64,000 bases of DNA from Pseudonocardia ammonioxydans (GCF_900115005.1 NZ_FOUY01000021.1:62001-126000); one strand, 5' to 3'; shown: positions 34,990 through 43,744, numbered from the stretch's first letter. Made by a program: numbers and translations. The notes: generated from the sequence alone by a model not told the origin.

Positions 34990-36375
34990 TCAGTACCTCC
35001 AGCCGTCGCCGAACGCCGGGATCCGGGCGCCCAGGTAGTCCTCGACACAGGTCAGCGCGGCGCGCGCGGCCCGGTCGGTGCCGATCCCGCGGCTGCGGAA
35101 GGTCTCGCTGGCGAACCACAGGCCCTCGACGTTGGGGGCCCGCCAGTGCGGCCGGTAGCGCCCGACCAGCCCGGGCATCTGGATCACCCCGAAGCTCGGC
35201 TCGAACACCTTGTGCCGGCGCCGCCAGACCGGCTTCGCGAACTGCGGCCACATCGTCTCCGCGTCGCGCTCGAACGCCTCCAGGGTGGCCCGGCACCACT
35301 CGTCGTCGCGGCCCTTCGCACCGGGGATGATCGCGCCCATCACGTGCAGGTGGGTACCGGGCGGCGAGCAGGACGGGTCCATCGCGGTCTGGTCGAACAT
35401 GAAGCCCGAGCAGTTCGTCGACGGCGTCGAGGTCCAGGTCGACAGCTCGCGCGGGTCGTAGCGGGTCACCGGCTCCTCGGTGGCCAGGTAGAGCCCGAGC
35501 CAGGCGATCCGGAACCTGTCCTGGGCCAGGAAGTCGATCTGGGCGGTGTACCACTCGGGCAGCGCGGTGCGCGGCACGACGTTCAGCACGTTCCACACCG
35601 GCAGCGTGGAGATCACCGCGTCGGCCTCGAGGATCTCCTCCTCGAAGAACTCGTTGGGCAGCACCTTCGGCTCGCGCCCGACGGCGACGCCGCGCACCTC
35701 GCCGTCCTCGACGATCACCCGCTCGACCGACGTGCCGAGCCGCAGCTCGCCGCCGTGTTCGGTGATCGCGTCGGCCAGGTCGCGCCAGATCCCGTCCCAG
35801 CCCTGGCCGGGCCAGCACGAGTAGGCGGCGGTGCCCTTCTCCTCGAAGTGCATCTTGCGCACGTAGAGGTTGTCCGAGGCGGAGTGGTCGTACCAGTTGT
35901 CGGTCATGCACTCGAGCACCGAGATGAACTCGAACAGGTCGACGACGCCCTGGTCGTCGGTGTACTGGTGGATCCACTCGCGCAGCGGCCGGTCGTCCCA
36001 CGCGTCGAGTGCGTCGTAGGGGGTCTCGACCAGCGCCTTGATGACCTTCTTCAGCTCGGTCCGGTCGGTGTAGCGGTCCCGGATGGAGGTCCAGCCCCGC
36101 TCGTTGTCCCAGATCGGCATGTCGTTCGAGACCTCGCCGTGGACCAGCTCCTTGCCCACGTGCTCGAACACCTTGGTGATCCCGGACCCACCGTCCTCGA
36201 TGAGGTGACCGCCCAGGTTGACGGTGAACCCCTCGTCCGGGACGGCCATCGCCCGGCCGCCCAGGTACGGGCTGCGGTCGAGCACGACCACCCGCTTGCC
36301 CTCCCGGGCCAGCAACGCGCCCGCGGACAGCCCCGCGGCCCCGGCACCGATCACCACGACGTCGTAGCGCGGCAT
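34990..36375 (-). CDS. Phytoene-desaturase-like FAD oxidoreductase (paralogue)
   Basis: This 461-residue flavoprotein has the FAD motif IGAGAAGLSAG near residue 9, YLGGRAMAV near 38 and the C-terminal region LWFASETFRSRGIGTDRAARAAL near 425. It is a paralogue of the gene at 11164-12516, sharing the HSASDNLY and CWPGQGWDGIW segments in the middle. GAGAGGGG precedes the ATG at 36375. It heads a four-gene operon with two LLM oxidoreductases and an NTF2-like gene, after operator E. Desaturation or double-bond isomerisation of a hydrophobic substrate is the likely chemistry. Confidence 0.86.
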   Translation of the reverse strand: MPRYDVVVIGAGAAGLSAGALLAREGKRVVVLDRSPYLGGRAMAVPDEGFTVNLGGHLIEDGGSGITKVFEHVGKELVHGEVSNDMPIWDNERGWTSIRDRYTDRTELKKVIKALVETPYDALDAWDDRPLREWIHQYTDDQGVVDLFEFISVLECMTDNWYDHSASDNLYVRKMHFEEKGTAAYSCWPGQGWDGIWRDLADAITEHGGELRLGTSVERVIVEDGEVRGVAVGREPKVLPNEFFEEEILEADAVISTLPVWNVLNVVPRTALPEWYTAQIDFLAQDRFRIAWLGLYLATEEPVTRYDPRELSTWTSTPSTNCSGFMFDQTAMDPSCSPPGTHLHVMGAIIPGAKGRDDEWCRATLEAFERDAETMWPQFAKPVWRRRHKVFEPSFGVIQMPGLVGRYRPHWRAPNVEGLWFASETFRSRGIGTDRAARAALTCVEDYLGARIPAFGDGWRY

Positions 36376-36403
36376 GACACCCCTCTCGCCCGTCGCCCCT
36401 CTG

Positions 36404-36425
36404 TCTACCAAACGACCGTTTTACA
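36404..36425. promoter_or_regulatory. Operator-like site E, flavoprotein/LLM operon
   Basis: TCTACCAAACG and CGTTTTACA lie around an AC centre. The inner core AAACGACCGTTT is palindromic. It overlaps the stop codon of the MaoC-type gene and is 28 bp upstream of the flavoprotein ATG. Confidence 0.68.
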
Positions 36426-37410
36426 CTCGCACGGAGCCGGGACCGACGCAAGGGTCGATCACCGCCGTGCCGGAGACCGCGCGCCGCCCGCCCTCGACGT
36501 CGAGCCACACCGCGCACCCGACGCCCCCGGCATCGGCGGGCCCGGTGACCACGCCGCCGGCGACGACCCGGTCGCCCGCGTGCACCGGCCCGTGGAACCG
36601 GAACGTGGTCGAGCGGATGCGGCCCGCGCCGCCCGCGTAGGCGGCCAGCATGGAGTGCACGTAGCCGAGGTTCAACGGGCCCTGGTTCACCACGCGGTCG
36701 CCCATCCCGAGCCGCGCGGTCTCGGCCGGATCGAGGTGGATCATGTTCGGGTCGCGCAGGATCGCCGCCATCACCTTCATCGGTTCCGGCCGCACCTGCA
36801 GCGACAGCTCCGGCAGCGGCTCCCCGGCCGGCTCCGTCACCCCTGGCGATCCGGCCTGCTCCGTCCCGCCCGACGAGTCATCCGGTCCGTCGGACGGTCC
36901 GTCGGACGGCCCGTCCGCCGGCTCGAGCCCGCGCCGCGGGAACACGTAGGTGGGACGCACCTCGATCTCCACCGCGCCGCCGTCGGGAGCCAGCTCGATC
37001 AGCGGCGTGACCAGGTCGAACACCCCGCTGCGGCCACGACGGCGCCGGGTGCGCTCCACCCGGGCGGACACGGCGTACTCCGCGCCCACCCGCAGCGGCC
37101 GGTGCAGGCGCAGCGACCACTCCCCGAGCAGCGGGCCGTCCTGTGAGGACGCTCCGAACAGGGCGAAGACGTCCTCCAGCTCCAGCCCCACACCACCCTG
37201 GGCCAGCCCGAACGCCACGGCCGGGTGCACGGCGTCGTCCCCCGGAGCCCGCTGCTGCGCGCCGGTCGCGTCGCGGACCAGCCAGTCCAGATAGGGCTCG
37301 GCGATCGCCCGTCCACCGGGCATCCGGTGTCCGACGAGCGCGGCCAGCTCGTCCTCGGTCGGCGGGCTCGGGCGCGGTCCGGACAGCACCTTGCCCACTC
37401 TCGACGGCAC
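36421..37410 (-). CDS. MaoC-type double hot-dog hydratase
   Basis: This 329-residue protein has an N-terminal FAS1-like/MaoC hot-dog region (residues 25-150) and a C-terminal MaoC domain (200-325). The hydratase-type motif DPNMIHLD near residue 220 is followed by VVNQGPLNLGYV. It probably hydrates an enoyl-CoA, as in related mesaconyl-type or (R)-specific hydratases. The two domains are joined by a repeat-rich linker (DGPSDGPSDGP near 165) encoded by about three 12-bp units. It diverges from an acyl-CoA ligase across site F. Confidence 0.85.
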   Translation of the reverse strand: MPSRVGKVLSGPRPSPPTEDELAALVGHRMPGGRAIAEPYLDWLVRDATGAQQRAPGDDAVHPAVAFGLAQGGVGLELEDVFALFGASSQDGPLLGEWSLRLHRPLRVGAEYAVSARVERTRRRRGRSGVFDLVTPLIELAPDGGAVEIEVRPTYVFPRRGLEPADGPSDGPSDGPDDSSGGTEQAGSPGVTEPAGEPLPELSLQVRPEPMKVMAAILRDPNMIHLDPAETARLGMGDRVVNQGPLNLGYVHSMLAAYAGGAGRIRSTTFRFHGPVHAGDRVVAGGVVTGPADAGGVGCAVWLDVEGGRRAVSGTAVIDPCVGPGSVRV

Positions 37411-37418
37411 CCGCTAGC

Positions 37419-37440
37419 TTGTCAAACGACCGTTAGACAG
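37419..37440. promoter_or_regulatory. Operator-like site F, hydratase / ligase divergent promoter
   Basis: TTGTCAAACG and CGTTAGACAG around AC, with inner AAACGACCGTTA. It is 8 bp from the hydratase start and 22 bp from the ligase start. Confidence 0.65.
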
Positions 37441-37462
37441 GCGATGTCGCCACGGAGGTCCG

Positions 37463-39088
37463 ATGGCCGAGCAGACCGTCCCCGACCTGCTGGAGGCCTG
37501 CGCCGTCGCCGCGCCGGACCAGCACGTCGTCTTCCCCGACGAGCGGTCGTCCTGGCCGGATCTGCGCGCGCAGGTCCGCCACGACGCCGCCGCGCTGCTC
37601 GGGCTCGGCGTCGCACCCGGCGACCGCGTCGCGGTGCTGCTGCACGGCGGCCTCGACGCGGTCCGCTACTGGCTCGCCGCCTCCGAGATCGGCGCGATCA
37701 CGGTGCCGCTGACCGTGCGGATGCGCGAGCACGAGGCCGCCCAGATGATCGACGACGCCGGCCCGGTCCTGGCGCTGACCACCTCCGATTTCCTCCCGGT
37801 GCTCGACGCCCACCTCCCGGACCGGCCGGGCAGCCCGCTGCGCACCGTCGTCGTCCTGGACCGGACCGGCCCGGACGCCCCGGCCGGTGTCACCGGCCGG
37901 TCCGCGCTCGAGGCCGCCGCCCGGCGCAGCGGCCCCGCGCAGGTGGACCGGGCCCGGGCCGGCGTCGGCCCGGACACCCCGGCGATCATGCTCTACACCT
38001 CGGGGACGACCGCCCGCCCGCGCGGCTGCGTGCACACCCACCGTTCCCTGGCCGACGAGGGCGCCGCCGTGGCCGGACGGCTCGGGCTCACCCCGCAGGA
38101 CCGGTTCTGGACGCCGTTGCCGATGTTCCACTGCGGCGGCTACGACGTCGCGCTGGCCGCGATGGCTGGGCGCTGCGGGTTCGTGCACGTGGGCTCGTTC
38201 GAACCCGGCCGCGCCCTGGACCAGATGGAGACCGAACGCTGCACGGTCGCGTTCCCGGCGTTCGAGACGATCTGGATGCCGGTGCTCGACCACCCGACGT
38301 TCCCCGACCGGGACCTCTCCGCGCTCCGGCTCGTGATCAACATCGGGGCGCCGGAGCGGATGCGGTCGATGCAGGCCCGGCTGCCGCACGCGATCCAGCT
38401 CTCCTGCCTCGGGATGACCGAGTCTCTCGGGTTCTGCTGCGTGGGTTCGCCGGACGACCCGGCGGAGGTCCGCGCGACCACCAGCGGCCGGCCGCTGCCG
38501 CACATGGAGGCGCGGGTCGTCGACCCGGAGACCGGCGAGCCCGTGCCGCCCGGCACGCCCGGCGAGTTCCGGTTCCGCGGCACCTCGCGGATGGCGTACT
38601 ACCACCGGGACCCCGACACGACCGCGGCCCGGATCGACGACGTCGGCTGGTTCGCCTCCGGGGACCAGGTCGTTGCCGACGACGAGGGCCGGCTGCGGTT
38701 CCGCACCCGGCTCAAGGACGTGCTCAAGGTCGGCGGGGAGAACGTCGCCGCGACCGAGGTCGAGGGCTTCCTCTGCGAGCACCCGGCCGCCGGGATCGTG
38801 CAGGTGGTCGCGGCACCCGACGCGCGCTACGGCGAGGTCGTGTGCGCGTTCGTCGAGCTCCGCGACGGGCACGAGCCCTCCGACGGGCTGGCCGAGGAGA
38901 TGATCGCCTTCTGCGTCGGCCGGATCGCCGGCTACAAGGTCCCGCGCTACGTGCGGTTCGTCGACGAGTGGCCGATGTCCGGGACGAAGGTGCAGAAGTT
39001 CCGGCTCCAGACCCGCATCGCCGAGGAGCTGTCCGCCGCGGGGATCACCGAGGCACCGCGGGGACCTGCGGGCGCGGCGCCTCGGTGA
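37463..39088 (+). CDS. AMP-forming acyl-CoA ligase
   Basis: This 541-residue ANL ligase has YTSGTTARPRG near residue 176, CLGMTES near 315, the SGDQV hinge near 400, KVGGENVAA near 423 and the catalytic Lys in GTKVQKF near 510. GGAGGTCCG precedes the ATG. It is a paralogue of the convergent gene downstream, sharing the tail YVRFVDEWPMSGTK and AAGITEAPR. The two open reading frames overlap tail to tail by 44 bp. It activates a carboxylate with ATP and CoA; substrate unknown. Confidence 0.94.
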   Translation: MAEQTVPDLLEACAVAAPDQHVVFPDERSSWPDLRAQVRHDAAALLGLGVAPGDRVAVLLHGGLDAVRYWLAASEIGAITVPLTVRMREHEAAQMIDDAGPVLALTTSDFLPVLDAHLPDRPGSPLRTVVVLDRTGPDAPAGVTGRSALEAAARRSGPAQVDRARAGVGPDTPAIMLYTSGTTARPRGCVHTHRSLADEGAAVAGRLGLTPQDRFWTPLPMFHCGGYDVALAAMAGRCGFVHVGSFEPGRALDQMETERCTVAFPAFETIWMPVLDHPTFPDRDLSALRLVINIGAPERMRSMQARLPHAIQLSCLGMTESLGFCCVGSPDDPAEVRATTSGRPLPHMEARVVDPETGEPVPPGTPGEFRFRGTSRMAYYHRDPDTTAARIDDVGWFASGDQVVADDEGRLRFRTRLKDVLKVGGENVAATEVEGFLCEHPAAGIVQVVAAPDARYGEVVCAFVELRDGHEPSDGLAEEMIAFCVGRIAGYKVPRYVRFVDEWPMSGTKVQKFRLQTRIAEELSAAGITEAPRGPAGAAPR

Positions 39089-39098
39089 TGCCGGCCGC
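39035..39098. repeat. Inverted repeat formed by the tails of two convergent ligases
   Basis: Arms 39035-39054 and 39079-39098 match at 17 of 20 positions, with a perfect core ATCACCGAGGC. They encode the same AAGITEAPR tail on both strands and could act as a shared transcription stop. Confidence 0.75.
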
Positions 39099-40682
39099 CG
39101 CCAGCTCGGCGGCGATCCGCTCGCGCAGCTCGAACTTCTTGATCTTGGTGCCGGACATCGGGAACTCGTCGACGAACCGCACGTAGCGCGGCACCCGGAA
39201 CGTCGCGATCCGGCCCAGGCAGTGCTCGATCAGCTCCTGCTCGGTCACGGCGTGCCCGGGGCGGAGCCGGACGTACGCGCACGGCACCTCGACGTAGCGC
39301 GCGTCCGGGGCGGCGACGACGGCGACCAGGTCCACGGCCGGGTGGGCCAGCAGGAAGCCCTCCACCTCGGCGGCGGCGACGTTCTCCCCGCCGACCTTGA
39401 GCATGTCCTTGAGCCGGGAGCGGAAGGTGAGCCGGCCGGCGTCGTCGGCGACGACGAGGTCACCGGTGCGGAACCAGCCGTCGGCGGTGAAGGCGGCCGC
39501 GGTCGCCGCGGGGTCGCGGAAGTAGCCGTCGAAGGCGTTCGGGCCGCGGAACCACAGCTCGCCCGGGGTGCCGGGGGCCACGTCGGTGCCGGTCTCGGGG
39601 TCCACCACCCGGCAGCGCATCCCGGGCATCGGGTGGCCGCCGGTGCTCGCCCGGGCCTCGGCCGGGTCGTCCGGGCGGTTCAGGGTCAGGAACGCCGACG
39701 ACTCGGTCATCGCCACGCAGGACACGTGCACCGCCTGCGGCAGCCGGGCGGCCATGTCGCGCAACCGCTCCGGCACGCCGACGGCCATCACCTGGCGGAT
39801 CCGGGACAGGTCGAACGAGGCGAAGTCCGGCCGGTTGAGCACCGGCATCCAGATCGTCTCGAAGGCGGCCAGCGCGACCGTGACCCGCTCGGCGGTGAGC
39901 AGCTCGAGGGTCGTGGTGGGGTCGAAGTGACCGGGGTGGACGAACGTCGCGCCGGCGGCCAGGCAGCTCAGCGCGAACGTGATCCCGCCCCCGTGGAACA
40001 GCGGGATCGCGGTCCACACGCGTTCGCCGGGCCGCCAGCCGAGCCGGTCGCCGATCCCGAATGCCAGCCGGACCAGGGCCTCGTGGGAGAGCATCGCCCC
40101 CTTCGGCGCCGCCGTCGTGCCCGAGGTGAACACCAGCACGGCGGTGTCCCGGACGCGGACCGCCGCGGCGAGCTCCTCGACGAGCCCGAGGGCGACCGCG
40201 CCCGCGGCCAGCCGGTCGGCCCCGACCGCGCCCGGCGGGTCGGCGGCGACACCCGGCACGACGACGTGTTCGAGCTCCGGGGCGTCCGGGCGGGCGGCGC
40301 CGTCCGGCGGCAGGCACTCGTCGACGACCCCGAGCAGGTCCGGCGCGGTGACGAGCACCCGCGCGCCGGCGGTCGTCAGCACGCCGGTGATCTCGCTGCC
40401 GCGGAACCGGGCGTTCACCGGGACGGCGACCGCACCGAGCATCGTGGTGCCGACGAGCGTCGCGACGAGGTCCGCGTCGGCCGGCAGCAGCAGCGCCACC
40501 CGGTCACCGGGTCCGACGCCGAGCCCGGCGAGCTCCCGGGCCCGCCGGGTCGCCCGGGCGGCGAGCCCGGCGTAGGTGACCCGCTCGCTGGGAAAGACCA
40601 GCGCCTCGGCGTCGGGCTGCTCGGCAGCCCGACGTTCGACCAGGTCACCGAGGGTAGTGGCCTCGATCCAGCGTCGTGTCAT
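39045..40682 (-). CDS. AMP-forming acyl-CoA ligase (convergent paralogue)
   Basis: This 545-residue ANL ligase has FTSGTTAAPKG near residue 189, CVAMTES near 325, the TGDLV hinge near 404, KVGGENVAA near 427 and a terminal catalytic Lys in GTKIKKF near 515. GGAGG nine bases before the ATG at 40682 supports the start. Its C-terminal 50 residues closely match those of the convergent ligase, although the N-terminal domains differ more. It is a single-gene unit behind operator-like site G. Substrate unknown. Confidence 0.94.
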   Translation of the reverse strand: MTRRWIEATTLGDLVERRAAEQPDAEALVFPSERVTYAGLAARATRRARELAGLGVGPGDRVALLLPADADLVATLVGTTMLGAVAVPVNARFRGSEITGVLTTAGARVLVTAPDLLGVVDECLPPDGAARPDAPELEHVVVPGVAADPPGAVGADRLAAGAVALGLVEELAAAVRVRDTAVLVFTSGTTAAPKGAMLSHEALVRLAFGIGDRLGWRPGERVWTAIPLFHGGGITFALSCLAAGATFVHPGHFDPTTTLELLTAERVTVALAAFETIWMPVLNRPDFASFDLSRIRQVMAVGVPERLRDMAARLPQAVHVSCVAMTESSAFLTLNRPDDPAEARASTGGHPMPGMRCRVVDPETGTDVAPGTPGELWFRGPNAFDGYFRDPAATAAAFTADGWFRTGDLVVADDAGRLTFRSRLKDMLKVGGENVAAAEVEGFLLAHPAVDLVAVVAAPDARYVEVPCAYVRLRPGHAVTEQELIEHCLGRIATFRVPRYVRFVDEFPMSGTKIKKFELRERIAAELAAAGITEAPRPQVPAVPR

Positions 40683-40736
40683 CAGCGTGACCTCCTCGTC
40701 AGCGTATCCGGATCGTGCCGGAACGCCCGAAGACTG

Positions 40737-40756
40737 TCTACCGACCGTCCGGCAGA
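40737..40756. promoter_or_regulatory. Operator-like site G, convergent ligase promoter
   Basis: TCTACC and GGCAGA flank GACCGTCC (TACC-N8-GGCA, one mismatch to the class). It lies 55 bp upstream of the ligase ATG at 40682. Confidence 0.6.
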
Positions 40757-40811
40757 ATCGTCGCGATCGGCCCACCACCCGTCGCGGATGGGCGTGGGCC
40801 GCGGGCGGCGT

Positions 40812-40817
40812 TAGGGT
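40812..40817 (+). promoter_or_regulatory. -10 element of PLP dehydratase (leaderless)
   Basis: TAGGGT ends six bases before the GTG at 40824, the spacing of a leaderless transcript start. Confidence 0.5.
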
Positions 40818-40823
40818 CCGGAT

Positions 40824-41786
40824 GTGGGTGATCTGATCGACCTCGCAGCGATCGAGACGGCGGCCGGACACATCGCGGGCGAGGTGGTGCGCACGCCGAC
40901 GGTGCCCTCCCCCGGCCTCACCGCGCTGCTCGGCGCGCCGGTGCTGCTGAAGCTCGAACAGCTGCAGCGGGCGGGGTCGTTCAAGCCGCGCGGAGTGCTG
41001 GCCAAGCTGGCCACGCTGTCCGGGGCGGAGCGCTCCGCCGGGCTGGTCGCCGTGTCGGGCGGGAACCACGGTCTCGCGGTCGCCGAGGTGGCGGGCGCGG
41101 CCGGGGTGCCCGCCGTCGTCGTGATGCCGGAGAACGCGCCGGCCCGCTCGATCGCCGGGGCGCGGGCCGCGGGTGCCGACGTCCGGCTCACCCCGGACAT
41201 CCCCGCCGCGTTCGCGCTGGCCGGCGAGCTGCAGGCGGCGGGATCCACCCTGGTCCACCCGTTCGACGACCCGGTCGTCGTCGCGGCCCAGGGCACGGTC
41301 GGGCTGGAACTGGCCCGGGACGGGATGGCGCTCGGCGAGCCCCCGACCGACGTGCTCGTCTCGATCGGTGGGGGTGGCCTGCTGTCCGGGGTCGCGACGG
41401 CGGTCCGGGCGCTGCTGCCCGACCCCCGGGTCTGGGGCGTCGAGACCGTGGGGGCCGAGGCGATGTCCGCGGCGCTCGCGGCGGGCGGGCCCACCCCGGT
41501 GACGATCACCTCGTCGATCACGACGCTGTCCGCGCCGTCGGCGTCGCAGCTGACCTACGACCACGTCCGCGCACGGGTGCACGAGGTGCTGGTGGTGTCC
41601 GACGCCGACGCCGTGGCCGGCTCGGTCGAGCTGGCCGAGCACGCCGGGGTCTGGGCCGAGCCCGCCGCCGGCTGCCTGGTCGCGGGGGCCCGCCGGGTAC
41701 TCGACCGTCACCCCGACGCCCGGCTCGCCCTGGTGATCTGCGGCGCGAACGCCGACGTCGCCGACGTGCTGCGCCCCGCCGGCTGA
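40824..41786 (+). CDS. Threonine/serine dehydratase-like PLP enzyme
   Basis: This 320-residue fold-type II PLP enzyme has the PLP lysine K54 in GSFKPRG, the substrate loop SGGNHG near residue 77 and the phosphate-binding SIGGGGLLSG near 180. It lacks a C-terminal ACT regulatory domain, so it belongs to the catabolic or hydroxy-amino-acid dehydratase group. The transcript appears leaderless. It is not visibly part of the catabolic regulon; no operator-like site precedes it on its own strand beyond site G. Confidence 0.9.
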   Translation: MGDLIDLAAIETAAGHIAGEVVRTPTVPSPGLTALLGAPVLLKLEQLQRAGSFKPRGVLAKLATLSGAERSAGLVAVSGGNHGLAVAEVAGAAGVPAVVVMPENAPARSIAGARAAGADVRLTPDIPAAFALAGELQAAGSTLVHPFDDPVVVAAQGTVGLELARDGMALGEPPTDVLVSIGGGGLLSGVATAVRALLPDPRVWGVETVGAEAMSAALAAGGPTPVTITSSITTLSAPSASQLTYDHVRARVHEVLVVSDADAVAGSVELAEHAGVWAEPAAGCLVAGARRVLDRHPDARLALVICGANADVADVLRPAG

Positions 41787-41872
41787 GCGTGTCCGCCTGC
41801 TCGGCCCGTTCGGTCACAGCCCGGATGGGACGGCGCGGCCCGGGCGTTGCACACGGTGTGGGAGGAACCGGC

Positions 41873-43105
41873 GTGGTGCGAACCGGCGTGGTGGTCATCG
41901 GAGCGGGACAGGCGGGCCTGTCCGCGGCCGCCGGCCTGCGCCGGGCCGGGCTGGAGCCTGGCCGGGACTTCGTGGTGCTCGACGCCGAGGACGGGCCCGG
42001 CGGCGCCTGGCGGCACCGCTGGCCGAGCCTGCTGATGCGCACCGTGAACGGGATCCACGACCTGGCCGGCGTCCGGTCCGGGTTCGACGCGCCGGACGCC
42101 GATCCCGACCGCCCCGCCCGCGAGGCGGTCCCGGAATACTTCGCCGGGATCGAGCGGTACTGGGACCTGCGGGTCGTCCGCCCGGTCCGGGTCCACACCG
42201 TCCGTGACAGCGACCGTCCGGCCCGGGACGGTGACGATCCGGCCCACGACAGCGGTGTTCCAGCCCGCGGCGGCGATCCAGCCCGCAGCGGCGACGGGCC
42301 GGCCCGCGACGGCGACGGCCCGGTCCGTCAGGCTCACGACGGCGGATACCGGGCGGGCCCGCTCGACGTCGTCACCGACCACGGCACCTGGCGGGCTGAC
42401 GAGATCATCAACGCCACCGGCACCTGGACCCGGCCGTTCGTGCCGGCCTACCCGGGTGCGGCGTCGTTCCGGGGCCGCTCGCTGCACGCCCGCGACTACC
42501 CCGGCGCGGCGGCGCTGGCGGGCCGCCGGGTGGTCGTCGTCGGCGGTGGGATCACGGCGGTGCAGCTGCTGCTCGAGATCGCCCCGCACGCGGCCGCGAC
42601 CACCTGGGTGACCCGCCGCGAGCCGGTCTGGCACGAGGGCACCTTCGACGCCGAACGCGGCCGCGCGGCCGTCGCGCAGGTGGAGGAGCGGGTGCGGGCC
42701 GGCTTGCCACCGCGCAGTGTCGTCGGGGTGACCGGGCTCGGGCTGACCCCGGCCGTGCGCGCCGGGCTGGCGAGCGGGGTGCTCGACCGGCGGGAGATGT
42801 TCACCCGGATCACCCCGGACGGTGTCGCGTGGGACGACGGCACGGTCGAGCCGGCCGACGTGATCCTCTGGGCGACCGGCTGGCGGGCCGCGCTCGGGCA
42901 CCTCCGGCCGCTGCGGCTGCGGGCCCCCGGCGGCGGCATCCTGCTCGGACCGCCGCAGGACACGACGGTCGTCGGCGATCCGCGGGTGCACCTGGTCGGC
43001 TACGGCCCCTCGGCCAGCACGATCGGTGCCGACCGGGCCGGTCGGGCCGCCGCGCGGGCTGCGCTGGACCGGCTCCGGGGCGTGCCGGCGGAACGCGCCG
43101 CCTGA
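41873..43105 (+). CDS. FMO-like NAD(P)/FAD-binding protein with repeat insert
   Basis: This 410-residue flavoprotein has an FAD motif VVIGAGQAGLSAA near residue 8, a second nucleotide-binding motif VVVVGGGITAVQ near 222, and FRGRSLHARDYP, which resembles the FMO-type FxGxxxHxxxY signature. A GGAGGA precedes the GTG at 41873; GTG at 41876 is equally possible. Residues about 115-150 consist of five PARDGD-like repeats encoded by in-frame 18-21-bp units. The insert lies between the N-terminal FAD motif and the first domain boundary and is probably a surface loop. Substrate unknown. Confidence 0.82.
   Translation: MVRTGVVVIGAGQAGLSAAAGLRRAGLEPGRDFVVLDAEDGPGGAWRHRWPSLLMRTVNGIHDLAGVRSGFDAPDADPDRPAREAVPEYFAGIERYWDLRVVRPVRVHTVRDSDRPARDGDDPAHDSGVPARGGDPARSGDGPARDGDGPVRQAHDGGYRAGPLDVVTDHGTWRADEIINATGTWTRPFVPAYPGAASFRGRSLHARDYPGAAALAGRRVVVVGGGITAVQLLLEIAPHAAATTWVTRREPVWHEGTFDAERGRAAVAQVEERVRAGLPPRSVVGVTGLGLTPAVRAGLASGVLDRREMFTRITPDGVAWDDGTVEPADVILWATGWRAALGHLRPLRLRAPGGGILLGPPQDTTVVGDPRVHLVGYGPSASTIGADRAGRAAARAALDRLRGVPAERAA
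42218..42319. repeat. Five 18-21-bp repeats inside the FMO-like gene
   Basis: Units at 42218-42238, 42239-42259, 42260-42277, 42278-42298 and 42299-42319 each begin CCGGCCC or CCAGCCC and keep frame. Confidence 0.8.
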
Positions 43106-43152
43106 CGCTCCGGACCGCCGTACCGGGTCCCGGAACGCCGGGCCATGCGCTC

Positions 43153-43197
43153 CGAGGGGCACCCTCGCTGCGCCCTGTGCCCCGAGGGTGCCCCTCG
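43153..43197. repeat. 45-bp inverted-repeat element, copy 5
   Basis: Arms CGAGGGGCACCCTCG and CGAGGGTGCCCCTCG match perfectly over 15 bp around CTGCGCCCTGTGCCC. It is between the convergent FMO-like and DUF2127 genes and may double as a terminator. Confidence 0.88.
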
Positions 43198-43237
43198 GGG
43201 CGCGATGAGGGTGCCCGGGCCGGTGCCCGGCGCGCGG

Positions 43238-43732
43238 TCAGACCGGTGCCGCCCGCTGCCCGCGCAGCATCCGGTACTCCCGCAGCACCAGCACGATGAT
43301 CGCGACGTCGAGCAGCGCCAGGAACGGCAGCAGCACCGACCCGGTGTGCCAGGCGTGGACGAGCTCGTACACCACGAACAGCGCCAGCACCCCGACGGCG
43401 ACCGGGTAGGCCGGCAGCCACCGGCGCAGCAGCGCCCACACCAGGGCCAGCTTGAGGATTCCGTGCAGGCCCAGGTAGGCGACGACGAACGTGCGGTCCC
43501 CGCCCGCCACGTCGTCGATCGCGGCCACGAGGTGGCGCGCCGGTGGCGCGTCCGGCGGCCCCAGCAGGTCACGGGCCAGGATCACGGCCACCACACGGTG
43601 CATCCAGTCCCCGGACACGACCAGCAGCGCGACGGCGCCGAGCAGCTCGGCCGCGCCGTCGACACCCTTCACCACCAGCGCGACCCGGAACAGCCGCTCG
43701 GTCCACCGGGCGTCCGCCGCCGGTCGTGTCAT
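43238..43732 (-). CDS. DUF2127-type membrane protein
   Basis: This 164-residue protein has about four hydrophobic segments (VVKGVDGAAELLGAVALLVV near residue 20, FVVAYLGLHGILKLALVWALL near 83, VAVGVLALFVVYELVHAW and LLPFLALLDVAIIVLVL). These fit the DUF2127 family. TACCCT lies six bases before the ATG, so a leaderless transcript is likely. It is convergent with the FMO-like gene and its function is unknown. Confidence 0.75.
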   Translation of the reverse strand: MTRPAADARWTERLFRVALVVKGVDGAAELLGAVALLVVSGDWMHRVVAVILARDLLGPPDAPPARHLVAAIDDVAGGDRTFVVAYLGLHGILKLALVWALLRRWLPAYPVAVGVLALFVVYELVHAWHTGSVLLPFLALLDVAIIVLVLREYRMLRGQRAAPV

Positions 43733-43738
43733 GCGGGG

Positions 43739-43744
43739 AGGGTA
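43739..43744 (-). promoter_or_regulatory. -10 element of the DUF2127 gene (leaderless)
   Basis: TACCCT on the minus strand ends six bases before the ATG at 43732. Confidence 0.45.
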
